Below are positions 48,166 through 58,200 of a DNA stretch of 64,000 nucleotides, one piece after another. The number at the start of each line of letters is the position of its first letter. The stretch's first letter is position 1. The DNA comes from Planctomycetota bacterium (GTDB lineage: Bacteria; Planctomycetota; Phycisphaerae; UBA1845; UTPLA1): positions 76,655 to 140,654 of the forward strand of contig JADJRI010000011.1 in assembly GCA_016712275.1 (NCBI GenBank), written 5' to 3'. The position numbers and the translations under genes are program-made. The notes beneath the pieces were generated by a model. It searched no databases and was not told the origin of the DNA. It saw only the letters and a list, made by a program, of their open reading frames with translations.

Positions 48166-49050
48166 TTGTCACAGGCGTTGGTCCGCGAACTGATCGATGC
48201 GGGCATTCACTTCGGACACCGGGCCAGCCGGTGGAACCCGAAGATGGGGCCGTACCTGATGGGCAAGCGGAATTCGATTCACATTGTCGATATTCGTCAG
48301 ACCGTGAAAGGACTGCTTCGCGCGAAGAAGTTCTTGGCGACGGTGGTGACCAATGGTCAGGATATCCTGATCGTCGGCACCAAGCGTCAAGCCAAGGACA
48401 GCGTTGAAAAGCACTCCAAGCGCGTGGGCATGCCCCACGTGTCTGAGCGGTGGCTGGGCGGCACACTCACCAACTTTAAGACAATTCGATCCCGGCTTGC
48501 ACGTCTCGAATACCTCGAGGACATCATCAAGACCGGCAAGATCGAAGAGTTCAGCAAGAAAGAAAAGGCCCGCGCAGGACGCGAGCATGAGAAGATCCTA
48601 CGAAACCTCGACGGCATCCGCACCATGACGCGGCTGCCCGGGGCGATCGTTGTGGTCGACGTGAAGCGCGAGCACAACGCGATTCGCGAAGCGCAGAAGC
48701 TCGGCATCCCCACCGTGTGCCTTGTCGATACGGACAGCGATCCGGACGGCGCGGATATTGTCATTCCGGGCAACGATGACGCCATGCGCGCCATCGAACT
48801 TGTGGTCTCGACACTGGCTGATGCCGTCGAAGAAGGCAAGCGCGGCCGGCAGGCTCTGGCCGAAAAGCCGGGCGAACAGGCAGCCGGCGGACCCGGCCAT
48901 GCACGCCGGTCCAAGCGGGCCTCGACCTCATCGCTCGCGACACCGGCGGAAGGCGAAATGGGCGGCGAATTCGACCCGAAGGATGTCGAATCGCTCGCGG
49001 CATCTGAAGCGCCGACATCCGGTACCGAAGTGACCGACGGCGTTTCGTAA
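48166..49050 (+). CDS. rpsB: 30S ribosomal protein S2
   Basis: Primary S2 signature elements are visible: LIDAGIHFGHRASRWNPKMGPYL, IHIVDIRQTVKGL, LIVGTKRQAKDSVEKH, RWLGGTLTNFKTIRSRL, PGAIVVVDVKREHNAIREAQKL, TVCLVDTDSDPD and the end VSTLADAVEEGK. It has a C-terminal Ala/Gly/Glu-rich extension of about 70 residues. TTG at 48166 follows a near-perfect GAGGAGGTGA five bases away and gives MSQALVRELID, so it is the start. First gene of rpsB-tsf-pyrH. Confidence 0.97.
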   Translation: MSQALVRELIDAGIHFGHRASRWNPKMGPYLMGKRNSIHIVDIRQTVKGLLRAKKFLATVVTNGQDILIVGTKRQAKDSVEKHSKRVGMPHVSERWLGGTLTNFKTIRSRLARLEYLEDIIKTGKIEEFSKKEKARAGREHEKILRNLDGIRTMTRLPGAIVVVDVKREHNAIREAQKLGIPTVCLVDTDSDPDGADIVIPGNDDAMRAIELVVSTLADAVEEGKRGRQALAEKPGEQAAGGPGHARRSKRASTSSLATPAEGEMGGEFDPKDVESLAASEAPTSGTEVTDGVS

Positions 49051-49206
49051 CCGTGCAGGCGGGCCAAGGCCCACTCTGCACATTCACTAGGCATTGATGG
49101 TTCTTGTGGCGGGCAGGCGCAGGCCCGTCGCGCGGTTTCAATCCGTGCGATGAGTTAGTATGCGCCCCGCGGCCACGCGACAGATAATTCACTAGGGAGA
49201 TTCCAC

Positions 49207-50019
49207 ATGGCTGAGATTTCCGCCAAACAGGTACACGCACTTCGCGCAAAGACCGACTTGGCGATGATGGACTGCAAAAAAGCACTGGTCGAAGCCGATG
49301 GCGACGAGGCCAAGGCACTCGAGCTGCTGCGCAAACGTTTCGCCGACAAGATGACGGAACGTGCCGAAAAAGAAACCGCCAACGGCAGAATCGGTGTCTA
49401 TGGCGGCCCGGACGGCGCGGCCATGATCGAGTTGCGCTGCGAAACGGACTTTGTCGCGACCAACTCCGACTTCAAGGCACTGGCCGATCGGCTTGCGCAC
49501 CATGCCGTGAAAAGCGGCATCACGGAGGTGGAGAAGTTCAAGGCATCGAAAGTTGATGGCGGCCAGACCGTGCAGGAGATCCTCGTCGATGCCTTCGGCA
49601 AGATGAAGGAGAATCTCAATCTCGTGCGCATCGTCACACTCGGTGGCGCCGGCGCGGCCTATGTTCATCACAACGGCCGAATCGGCACGATCATCACCGG
49701 GACCAATCCACCAGGCGATGCGGGCCGCGGAATTTGCATGCACATCGCGTCGGCCGTCACGCTCTCCGGCCTCGGCCGCCAGGATGTCGATGCAAAGCTG
49801 GTCGCCGAAGCGCGGGAACAAGCCGCGAACGAAGCGAAAGGCCAGCCCGAGCAGATTCTCAACAAGACCGTCGAGGGCAAGATGGACCGCTGGTTCGGCG
49901 AGCGCGTTCTCGTCGAGCAGCCGTTCGTGATGGACGACAAGAAAACCGTCGGCCAGTTCGCGAAAGAAAATGGTTTCAACATCACGTCCTATCTCAAATA
50001 TGAGGTGGGCGCGAAATAG
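49207..50019 (+). CDS. tsf: Elongation factor Ts
   Basis: Guanine-nucleotide exchange factor for EF-Tu, 270 residues. The N-terminal AEISAKQVHALRAKTDLAMMDCKKALVEADGD and the TDFVATNSDFKAL motif are hallmark. MHIASAVTLSGLGRQDVDAK and the C-terminal WFGERVLVEQPFVMDDKKTV are also conserved. It lies 156 bases after rpsB, the conserved order, and a terminator follows at once. Confidence 0.97.
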   Translation: MAEISAKQVHALRAKTDLAMMDCKKALVEADGDEAKALELLRKRFADKMTERAEKETANGRIGVYGGPDGAAMIELRCETDFVATNSDFKALADRLAHHAVKSGITEVEKFKASKVDGGQTVQEILVDAFGKMKENLNLVRIVTLGGAGAAYVHHNGRIGTIITGTNPPGDAGRGICMHIASAVTLSGLGRQDVDAKLVAEAREQAANEAKGQPEQILNKTVEGKMDRWFGERVLVEQPFVMDDKKTVGQFAKENGFNITSYLKYEVGAK

Positions 50020-50028
50020 CAGTTGTAG

Positions 50029-50054
50029 AAAAAGCCGCGAAAGCGGCTTTTTTT
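50029..50054 (+). terminator. Intrinsic terminator after tsf
   Basis: AAAGCCGC and GCGGCTTT pair around GAAA, followed by seven more T. Textbook intrinsic terminator ten bases past the tsf stop; it separates rpsB-tsf from pyrH. Confidence 0.93.
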
Positions 50055-50188
50055 ATGCGCATACTCATTTACGCGGTCGATGTTAAAATCTGTGCGCAGT
50101 TGCCGATGCACAATCGCCCTTTCGCGTTTGCATGAGATGGGGCAAAAAGAATTGCGCCATGGCTGCCGATTTACTGACCATACCGACC

Positions 50189-50950
50189 ATGTCAAAAAAA
50201 ACTAAATCATCCGTCGCCAAGAAAGCAAAGTCCGCGGGACCGAAGTATCAGCGCATCCTTCTCAAGGTTTCCGGCGAAGGGCTCGGCACGCGGGGCGAAC
50301 TCGGCATCGACGGCGAGGCCATTCGCCGAATCGCCGCCGAGATCGTCGCGGTCCGTGGGCTCGGAGTCGATGTCGCGGTCGTCGTCGGCGGCGGCAACTT
50401 TATCCGCGGCACAACGCTCGCATCCCAAGCCAGAATTCAGGAAGCGACGGCCCACTACATGGGCATGCTCGCCACCGTCATCAACGCCCTCGCATTGCAG
50501 GACGTCCTCGAAGACCTCGGCCAGCCGACGCGCGTCCAATCCTCCATCGCCATCCACAGCGCCTGCGAGAATTTCATCCGCCGCCGCTGCATTCGACATC
50601 TGGAGAAGGGACGCGTCGTCATTCTGGCCGCCGGCACCGGCCGCCCATTTGTCACCACGGACACGGCCGCAGCGCTGGCGTCGGTCGAAATCGGTGCGGA
50701 CATCCTTTTCAAAGCCACAAAAGTGGATGGCGTCTATACGGCCGACCCGGTAAAGGACAAAAACGCGAAATTCCTCGCCAAGCTGAGCTACAATCAGGTG
50801 ATCGACCAGCGGCTGAAGGTGATGGACGTGTCGGCCGTCGATATGTGCCAGCGGCACGGCGTGCCGATCAAAGTCTTCAATCTCATGACACCCGGCAATA
50901 TGCGGAAGGCCGTGCTGGGCCAGAACGTCGGTACGACGATCGGCGACTGA
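50189..50950 (+). CDS. pyrH: UMP kinase
   Basis: Phosphorylates UMP to UDP; hexameric amino-acid-kinase family. Motifs: ILLKVSGEGLGTRGELGID, VAVVVGGGNFIRG, RVQSSIAIHSACENFIRR, VVILAAGTGRPFVTTDTAAAL, FKATKVDGVYTADPVKD, and MDVSAVDMCQRHGVPIKVFN. ATG 50189 gives a Lys-rich N-terminal extension (MSKKTKSSVAKKAKS) of about 16 residues beyond the usual start. It follows tsf after a terminator, so it has its own promoter. The order rpsB-tsf-pyrH is typical; frr is not next. Confidence 0.95.
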   Translation: MSKKTKSSVAKKAKSAGPKYQRILLKVSGEGLGTRGELGIDGEAIRRIAAEIVAVRGLGVDVAVVVGGGNFIRGTTLASQARIQEATAHYMGMLATVINALALQDVLEDLGQPTRVQSSIAIHSACENFIRRRCIRHLEKGRVVILAAGTGRPFVTTDTAAALASVEIGADILFKATKVDGVYTADPVKDKNAKFLAKLSYNQVIDQRLKVMDVSAVDMCQRHGVPIKVFNLMTPGNMRKAVLGQNVGTTIGD

Positions 50951-51015
50951 ACGAAAACCGTCAATCCGAATTGGATTTCAGAATTGCGCATAAGGCGTGT
51001 CGCGAGAAATCCACC

Positions 51016-51526
51016 ATGCCAAATGAATCGCTCGAAAACTGGACAAGTCCTAAGCGCACGAAGATTGCTTTGAAGTTGTTGTTATTTTTCTTTTGCGTGA
51101 CTGCATTGTGGTTCGCAGCAGTTGATCGATCATGGACTATCGAAGGATGTTATGATTGCGGCAAACTTTCGGACCTGTGGGAATATCGTATTTTCGGCGT
51201 TCCAGTCAACACTTCGCGAACTGAACACGTCGCCTTACTTCAGCAGATCGCAATTGACTTAGGAAGGCCGTGCGAGCATGTTAGAACTTATTCTTGGCAG
51301 AAGCGTAGATTGTGGGGTCTTCTATACGCGCATGCCCCTGTCAAAATGGCACTTACCTTCTTTTAGGGCCAGGTGAGAATTATGAAACGGAAGTGGTGTC
51401 ATCGTTACATAATGGCTTATTCGCGATCCCGCGATAGGAGACAAGTTTCGAACTGCGTTGTTTGAAAATGATCGCGAATTCATTCGGGAGGTAGTTGAGA
51501 AAGTCGGCGCGATCAAAGAACAATGA
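51016..51526 (+). CDS. Hypothetical single-pass membrane protein (two frameshifts)
   Basis: The first 115 residues carry one transmembrane helix (ALKLLLFFFCVTALWFAAV) and YDCGKLSDLWEYRIFGVPVN. The frame ends at 51366, but the next frame continues sensibly as NGTYLLLGPGENYETEVVSS and another shift gives DKFRTALFENDREFIREVVE, ending with a stop at 51524. Both later pieces look like protein, so the intact gene probably spans 51016-51526 (about 170 residues). No family recognised. It is more AT-rich than neighbours. Whether it is broken or mis-sequenced is not decided. Confidence 0.5.
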
Positions 51527-51538
51527 CGTCAATTCATC

Positions 51539-52663
51539 GTGCCAAATGTGAATATGCTCATGACCTCTAGAACAATAGAAAATCCGACGGAGCACTTACT
51601 GGGAACTAACCTTTCTAAGCTTGTGACCGAACTCGAAAAAACTGGCGAGCCAGCTTACCGCGCCACGCAAATCATGCAGTGGATTTATGAACGCGGTGCG
51701 ACCTCCTTCGACGCGATGACCAATCTCTCCAAATCCCTCCGCGAAAAACTCGCCGAACAATTCGTCATCTTCACCTCCGAAATCATCCGCCGCGCCGCCT
51801 CCACCGACGGCACCGTCAAACTCCTGCTCAAATGGCCCGATGGCGAGACCAGCGAATGCGTCATGCTCCCCAGCGAGCATCACATCACCGCGTGCATCAG
51901 CTCCCAGGTTGGCTGCCCCGTCGGCTGCCGCTTCTGCGCGAGCGGGCTGGACGGCCTGAAGCGAAATCTCACGCCCGGCGAAATCGTCGAACAGGTGATG
52001 CGCGTTAGTGCCGAGGCAACGGCATCTGGCGGCCGCCTCTCCAATCTCGTCTTCATGGGCCTTGGCGAGCCGCTCGCGAATTACAACAACGTGATCAAGG
52101 CCATCCGCACCATCAACGCGCCGTGGGGGCCGAACATCGGCGCGCGAAAAATCACCGTCAGCACCGTCGGCCTTCCACGCCAAATCAAGAAATTGGCCGG
52201 CGAAGGCCTGCAACTAAACCTCGCCCTGTCGCTTCACGCCCCAAACGACCAACTCCGACAGGAGCTCATCCCCTGGGCCGAGAAATTCTCGATCGAAGAA
52301 CTCGTCGACGCCTGCCGCTTCTATTTCGACGAGACCGGCCGCGAGATCACCCTCGAATACGCCCTTCTTCACGGCACGAATGACCTGCCAGATCACGCCC
52401 GCGACCTGGCCCGCTTTGCCCGCAAGCTGCGCTGCAACGTAAACCTTCTTCGCTACAACCCGGTCGAGCCGCTGCCCTTTGCCCGCCCCTCCGCCGACGA
52501 TGCCTATGCATTCCAAAAAGCCCTTCGCGACCACGGCGTCAACGCCCACATCCGCACCAGCCGCGGCCTCGATATCGACGCGGCCTGCGGCCAGCTCCGC
52601 CGCAAGGAAATGCAGCAAGCCGCCGCCCCCACCCAGATCACCCTCCCAACCGATTCCCGATAG
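51539..52663 (+). CDS. rlmN: 23S rRNA (adenine(2503)-C(2))-methyltransferase
   Basis: Radical SAM enzyme that methylates A2503 of 23S rRNA and tRNA. The radical SAM motif is SSQVGCPVGCRFCAS. One of the two methyl-transferring cysteines is probably in DIDAACGQLR near the C-terminus and the other in HITACISSQ. MGLGEPLANYNNVIKAI and SLHAPNDQLRQELIPWA are typical. The N-terminal start may be GTG 51539 or ATG 51554/51560. About 374 residues, full length, frame intact. Confidence 0.95.
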   Translation: MPNVNMLMTSRTIENPTEHLLGTNLSKLVTELEKTGEPAYRATQIMQWIYERGATSFDAMTNLSKSLREKLAEQFVIFTSEIIRRAASTDGTVKLLLKWPDGETSECVMLPSEHHITACISSQVGCPVGCRFCASGLDGLKRNLTPGEIVEQVMRVSAEATASGGRLSNLVFMGLGEPLANYNNVIKAIRTINAPWGPNIGARKITVSTVGLPRQIKKLAGEGLQLNLALSLHAPNDQLRQELIPWAEKFSIEELVDACRFYFDETGREITLEYALLHGTNDLPDHARDLARFARKLRCNVNLLRYNPVEPLPFARPSADDAYAFQKALRDHGVNAHIRTSRGLDIDAACGQLRRKEMQQAAAPTQITLPTDSR

Positions 52664-52741
52664 AATGATGTTTTCAATGGGTGGCAAGCGGCCTTTTGCT
52701 TGCCCGTGCAGAGCGCAGAGTAGTGTTCGCACTTTATGACA

Positions 52742-52782
52742 CGGAAGTGTGGAACAGGCTAATAGCCTGTTCCACACTTCCG
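52742..52782. repeat. Perfect 19-base-arm hairpin upstream of tilS
   Basis: CGGAAGTGTGGAACAGGCT and its exact reverse complement flank AAT. The core GGCTAATAGCC matches the hairpin inside selA. It ends ten bases before the tilS start, where it would hide or shape the ribosome-binding region. Confidence 0.85.
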
Positions 52783-52791
52783 CCATCAACG

Positions 52792-53874
52792 ATGGCAATG
52801 GACACGCGTCACTTCCACAAACTACTCTTCGACGCTGCAAAGCGTCTGATCCCGCCAGGCAGCACCGTCGCCTGCGCCGTCTCTGCCGGCCCCGACTCCG
52901 TCGCCTTGCTCCACGCGCTCCACCGCGTGAACGAACTGCGAAAACTCGGATTGAAACTCTGCATCGCCCACCTCGACCACCGCCTCCCCCCCAACAATTC
53001 CGCCGAGATGGCCGCCTTCACGCGAACCCAGGCCGACGCGCTAAAGCTCCCCTATTACGAAGAGACCATCAACGTCCCCGCCCTCGCCAAAGCAACCGGC
53101 GAATCCATCGAAGAAGCCGGCCGCAAGGCGCGCTATGCCTTTTTCGAACGCGCGGCCGCACACCTCGAATCACCGTTCGTCGCCGTCGCGCATCAGGCCG
53201 ACGATCAGGCCGAAACCATCCTGCATCGAATTCTTCGCGGCACAAGTTTGAAGGGCCTCGGCGGCATCCCCGAAAAGCGCCAATTATCGCCCGATTCCAA
53301 AGTCGCAATCGTTCGCCCCATGTTGGCACATCGACGTGCCGACATTATGGCATACACCCGTCGTCGCAACATTCAGTTCATGCACGACGAGACCAACGAT
53401 GATGCCGCAGCGGCGACACGCAACCGCATTCGCAATGAACTGCTTCCACTGATTCGAAAAACAATCAATCCAAATGTCGATACAGCGCTGGTGCGACTCA
53501 GCCGCCATGCACATAGCGCCTCGAATTTCATGACCGAAGCGGCCGAAGCCCTCTTCGAATCAGCCGCATCTTGTGCAAACTGCGAGGTCATCACCCTTCG
53601 CGTGGGCGCACTGACGGCTGCATCGCCCGCCCTCTTAAACGAGATCATTCTCATGTCGCTTCGACGCACCGGCGCGCAGCTCAAGTCGATCGGCTCGGAG
53701 CGCATTGCGGCCATCGCCGACGCACTCAAGCCGACCGTCGAGCGCCGACTGGTGCAACTGTCAAAGGGGCATATCGCCGAACGGCGAGGGAAATACCTTC
53801 ATATCCGATGTTCCTCCGACGCTGCCGGCCTGCCCGAATCGATAGTTTCCGCCCCCCCGGAGTCCGCGATTTGA
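52792..53874 (+). CDS. tilS: tRNA(Ile)-lysidine synthase
   Basis: Modifies C34 of tRNA-Ile(CAU) to lysidine, essential for reading AUA. The PP-loop P-motif appears as VACAVSAGPDSVALLHAL (SAG in place of SGG). CIAHLDHRLPPNNSAEMAAF, ESIEEAGRKARYAFFERAA, VAVAHQADDQAETILHRILRG and HDETNDDAAAATRNRIRNELLP complete the catalytic domain. C-terminal part is short. Start at ATG 52792 or 52798, right after the hairpin. The stop overlaps the next gene by four bases. Confidence 0.93.
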   Translation: MAMDTRHFHKLLFDAAKRLIPPGSTVACAVSAGPDSVALLHALHRVNELRKLGLKLCIAHLDHRLPPNNSAEMAAFTRTQADALKLPYYEETINVPALAKATGESIEEAGRKARYAFFERAAAHLESPFVAVAHQADDQAETILHRILRGTSLKGLGGIPEKRQLSPDSKVAIVRPMLAHRRADIMAYTRRRNIQFMHDETNDDAAAATRNRIRNELLPLIRKTINPNVDTALVRLSRHAHSASNFMTEAAEALFESAASCANCEVITLRVGALTAASPALLNEIILMSLRRTGAQLKSIGSERIAAIADALKPTVERRLVQLSKGHIAERRGKYLHIRCSSDAAGLPESIVSAPPESAI

Positions 53875-55163
53875 CACCGACCCATTTGCACAACATCGCG
53901 ACGCCCGGGGGCGACAATTCGTTTCGCCGCGTTCTGCGTTTGATTGCGTTGGCGGCGATTCTATTAAGAATCGCGATTCTATTATTTGCCGAAGTCCGAC
54001 CGGCCATGTTCGACTTTCCCGATTCCCACCGATATGTTCGCGTCGCCCGCAACATCGCCGCCGGTCGCGGGCCGATTGACGATGCATCCATGCGCAGCGG
54101 CACCGACCCGCTCTATCCGCTGATGCTCTCGGCGGCTCCACTGGTCGGTATAAACAACGAAACCGGCATCATGCGATTCGGGCGCATCTGTAATAGTGCC
54201 TTATCAGTGGCATCCATCCTGCTTCTCGCCGGAATCGGGCGGCGACTTTTTGGCGACCGCGTTGCCCTCGTCGCCGCGGCCATCCTCGCCGTCGATCCCA
54301 TTCTCAATTTCTTCAATGCCCTCGTCCTGACCGAATCGCTCTACATCACGCTCCTGCTCGCGGCCTATTATTCGATTCTTCGAATCAGCGACATTGACGC
54401 AGACAAAACTTCTCATGCCACGCGCCCGGCCGCATGGGCCTTGCTCGCCGGCGCCTGTGCCGGGCTGGGCACCCTGTCGCGCAGCACAAATCTATTCCTT
54501 CCGCTTCTGCTGGCCCCCTTCGTTCCCTGGGCGTATTCGAGAGTCAGAACCGCAACCGGAATCGGCCGCTTCGTTCGCCACGGCGACACCTTTCTCATTG
54601 CCGTGCTGGTCATGCTGGCCCCCACGCTCATTCGCAATTATGGCTTATATCACGAGATCGTTCCTACCCGGGTCGGCGGCGGCGCGAGTCTTCTGGAAGC
54701 ACTCGGGACCTGGGCCGACGGCGCGCCCGGCATGGACCGCATCCAATACCCACCCGTGCACGACGCGCTCGACGAATACCAGCGCGACCGCGAATATCGT
54801 GAAATCGCATTGTCATGGGCCACCGACCATCCCAAGGAGACGCTTCAACTCGCGTTCGTCAAGCTGATGCGCACTTGGTCGATTGAAATCAATGCCGCCG
54901 ATTACACCTCCCCGTTACTTCGTTCAATCTGCTGGTTAAGTGTGGCCCCGATCTTCGCGCTGGCCGCCGTGGGGGTCTGGATGACACGAAACCGCCCGGC
55001 GATTCTTGCGTTATTGCTTGCCCCGGCCCTCTACTTTACGCTGATTCACATGGTATTCGTCGGTTCAGTTCGCTATCGACTGCCCGCGATGCCATTTCTC
55101 TTTGTTCTCGCCGCCGTCGCGATCGACGCCTTGATCGATCGTCGCAGAGGAACAGTGCGCTGA
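53871..55163 (+). CDS. Membrane glycosyltransferase, GT39/ArnT-like
   Basis: A 430-residue protein with about ten transmembrane helices. The N-terminal MFDFPDSHRYVRVARNIAAG carries the Asp-containing first external loop of dolichyl- or undecaprenyl-phosphate-mannose transferases, and SGTDPLYPLML, YYSILRI, NFFNALVLTESLYITLLLAAYY fit the GT-C pattern. It uses a polyprenyl-phosphate sugar to glycosylate lipid A or proteins. The TTG at 53871 overlaps the tilS stop (TTGA), so the two are coupled. Confidence 0.75.
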   Translation: MTPTHLHNIATPGGDNSFRRVLRLIALAAILLRIAILLFAEVRPAMFDFPDSHRYVRVARNIAAGRGPIDDASMRSGTDPLYPLMLSAAPLVGINNETGIMRFGRICNSALSVASILLLAGIGRRLFGDRVALVAAAILAVDPILNFFNALVLTESLYITLLLAAYYSILRISDIDADKTSHATRPAAWALLAGACAGLGTLSRSTNLFLPLLLAPFVPWAYSRVRTATGIGRFVRHGDTFLIAVLVMLAPTLIRNYGLYHEIVPTRVGGGASLLEALGTWADGAPGMDRIQYPPVHDALDEYQRDREYREIALSWATDHPKETLQLAFVKLMRTWSIEINAADYTSPLLRSICWLSVAPIFALAAVGVWMTRNRPAILALLLAPALYFTLIHMVFVGSVRYRLPAMPFLFVLAAVAIDALIDRRRGTVR

Positions 55164-55263
55164 GGGGCCCGCGTGTCGAGATTAAATTCCCATTCCGCCA
55201 AGTCGTCGCGACTCAATCGATGGGCGCAAGTTCTTTGCCAGCGCCGCCATCCTCCGCCATCCC

Positions 55264-58200
55264 GTGTCGATCGGCCGCGAACGCGTGGGCGTGGCACTCC
55301 TCGCGCTTTTGGTGGCCAGTTTGGGCGTCTACACGCTGACGACACGCGATTCGGCCATCAAGCGGCGGGCCATCGACTTTATTCGCAAATCCACACCGGG
55401 CGGCATGGAAATACACGTCGGCCATGCCCAGTTCAAAATGTTCGAGGGCATCACATTGTACGACGTCGAACTCGCCGTACCGGCCGATGACCGCCTCGAC
55501 CCGACCGCCCGCGATTTCAAATCGCGGCGCATCTTTTCGGCGCGCTCGCTCAAACTGGCTCACAACCCGTGGCTCTTGGCCCTCGGCAAACTCCGCGTCG
55601 AGCGCATCACGGCCGTCCAGCCCACCATCTATCTCCGCCACAATACGGAGACCGGCCTTCGCAACTGGCAGCTCCTGACGGTGGAGAAGTCCGAAGCGGC
55701 TGGTTCCGCGCCGGCCTTCCGACCGATCATCACCCTACGCATGGCCCGGGCCGTTGTGGTGAGCATCGATGGCAGCGGTAATCGCGAGTCTCGCGTCGAA
55801 GAATTGGATGCGGATGTACGGCCCCATCCCCAAGCCGAGACGGGATACTACATCGAAGTTCGCCGCTATACCGAACCGATTGAACGGGCAACGGTCATCT
55901 TCGATCCCGGCCAAAAGATGGTCGCGAATACACCGTTTGTAGACGCGCGCACCATCCGACTGCAACTCCCCACCCCCGCGCGAAAGGTTTTTGATCGCAT
56001 TCGTCTCGAGGGCGAAGTTCGCCTGACGCGCCTGCTTTACGATACGGCCCGCGACCAAACACGCGACACGGAGATCGTGCTTCGCCGTGTTCAATGCGAT
56101 GTACCGTTGCAAATGCTTGAATCCGACGATCCGACCACACAGTCGGCGGACGATCCGGCTCGGGACGAGAGCCTCGTGCGGATCACCGATGTGCGCGGCT
56201 CGATCAAAATCGTCGGCGATCGGATCTCCGTCGACGCATCGGGAATCATCAACAATTCACCCTGCCGGATTCACGGCGCCTTCTCAAATATCGAGTCCGA
56301 ATTCAAGAATTTCTGCGTCGATGTCACTTTCGAAGCGCGCGAATTGCCCATGCCCGAAGGCAAAGTTCGACAACGGATGTTAAAAAAGGGCAACGATTTG
56401 CCTTTGGCGCTGCGCGAGTTTTTTGAGGATTATGACCCGCATGGCAAGCTCGACGCCCACATTCACTTCACCCGCGAGCCCAATGCGCCAGGAACCATTC
56501 GGACCGATGGCCGGGTCCTGACGCTCGGCATGAACGCCAGCACCGTCTGGTTTCCGTATCCTCTCGAAGACATTCACGGGGCCATTCGATTCAACGGAAC
56601 CAAGATCACGCTCGAGAATCTGGGCGGAAGGCACGGCTGCGGCACCGTCTACATCAATGCCAAGATCGACGTCGAACCGCGCTATTCCGATGTGGTTCTT
56701 GACATCAAAGGCACCAGCGTGCCGCTCGACATTCACCTGTATGATGCGCTTCCGGCGCGCTACCAGGCCGTGCTCGATCGATTCAGTCCGCGCGGCATGG
56801 CCCACATAAACGCCCGGCTTCATCGTCCGGGCGGACCGGACGACAAGCCGCGACCCCAGTGGATTCAGCAACTTTCGATCGATCTGCTGGATGCAAGGGC
56901 AACGATTCTGCCCCATCCTTTTCCACTCGAGAATCTGCACGGCAGGCTGGAAGTCGATGGCGATCGCATTCGGGTGATGGGATTGGCCGGCGATTCCAGA
57001 GGCGCTTCGATGCAATTCGACGGGTATGCACTCATTCGCGATGAGCGCGACATTGAAATGGACATGCGGGTGGAGGCAGCGGGCATTCAACTCGATGAAC
57101 GATATGTCGCCGCAATGCCCGAAGATGTGCGAAGCGAACTGGCGCCATTCAAACCGCAGGGTGAACTGGATCTGCTCGGCACACTCTCGCTGCGCGAGAA
57201 CCGGCCATCGATTCAATGGGCGCTGGATGCCCGACTGCGCGATGCATCGATGTGTTATTCCGATTTTCCCTATCCGCTCAATCATGTCGAGGCGGAGATC
57301 GAAATCGCCAATGACCATCTCACCATCAAGAACGCCACGGGAAGAAACGGCGATGCGCGAATCTCGGCATCGGGCGAGATTTGCGGCGGCGAGAACGACC
57401 CCTCCACCGTACTAAACCTGAATTTCGATGCCGAAAGCGTGCTGCTCGATGAATCTCTGGCCGATTCGCTTCCAGCCGAAATGAGAAACATCTGGGACTT
57501 GCTCAAGCCCCAAGGCCATATGCGTGTCACCACCGGGCTTCACATTCGGAACGCCGATGGGCGCAATCTGCTGGCACATCGCACCGTAATCGAGCCGATC
57601 GACGCAAGCATTGTGTTCGCCGGCTTTCCGCTGCCCCTGTCGCACGTCAATGGGCGCGTCATCGTCCACAACAACCGCGTCGAGATACTGAAATTGACGG
57701 GCATGTCGGGTGATGCGCCCGTTTCGCTATCCGGCGAAATCGCATTTGACGGAGCCGGTGCCCATGGAACACTGGATATTCACGGCCGGAAAATGCGTTT
57801 TGATTCCGTATTGGTCGATGCCCTGCCGGTGGCGCTTCGCAAATTCGTTCGTTCCATTGACGCACAGGGTGAATTCGATTTGAACCTGGCGCCCTTGACG
57901 TTTGTCATCGATGATGCCGGCGAATCCAACTGGTTTTTTGACGGCAGCATGGCTCTGAGCAGCGCCAATGCGAATCTCGGATTCAAGCTCCAACAATGCA
58001 ATGGCCGCATCACCGGAACCGGGACCGTCGACAAGGCCGGCGGACTTCTACTTCAATCATCATTTACCGCCGGTTCGGTCATCATGGCCGGCTGGCATCT
58101 GGAAAACCTGAAGGGACAGATTCGCACCGACGAGACGGGGCGCCATTTGTTTATCGACGATCTGAGTGCCGCCATGTACGACGGTGAAGCCGCCGGTTTC

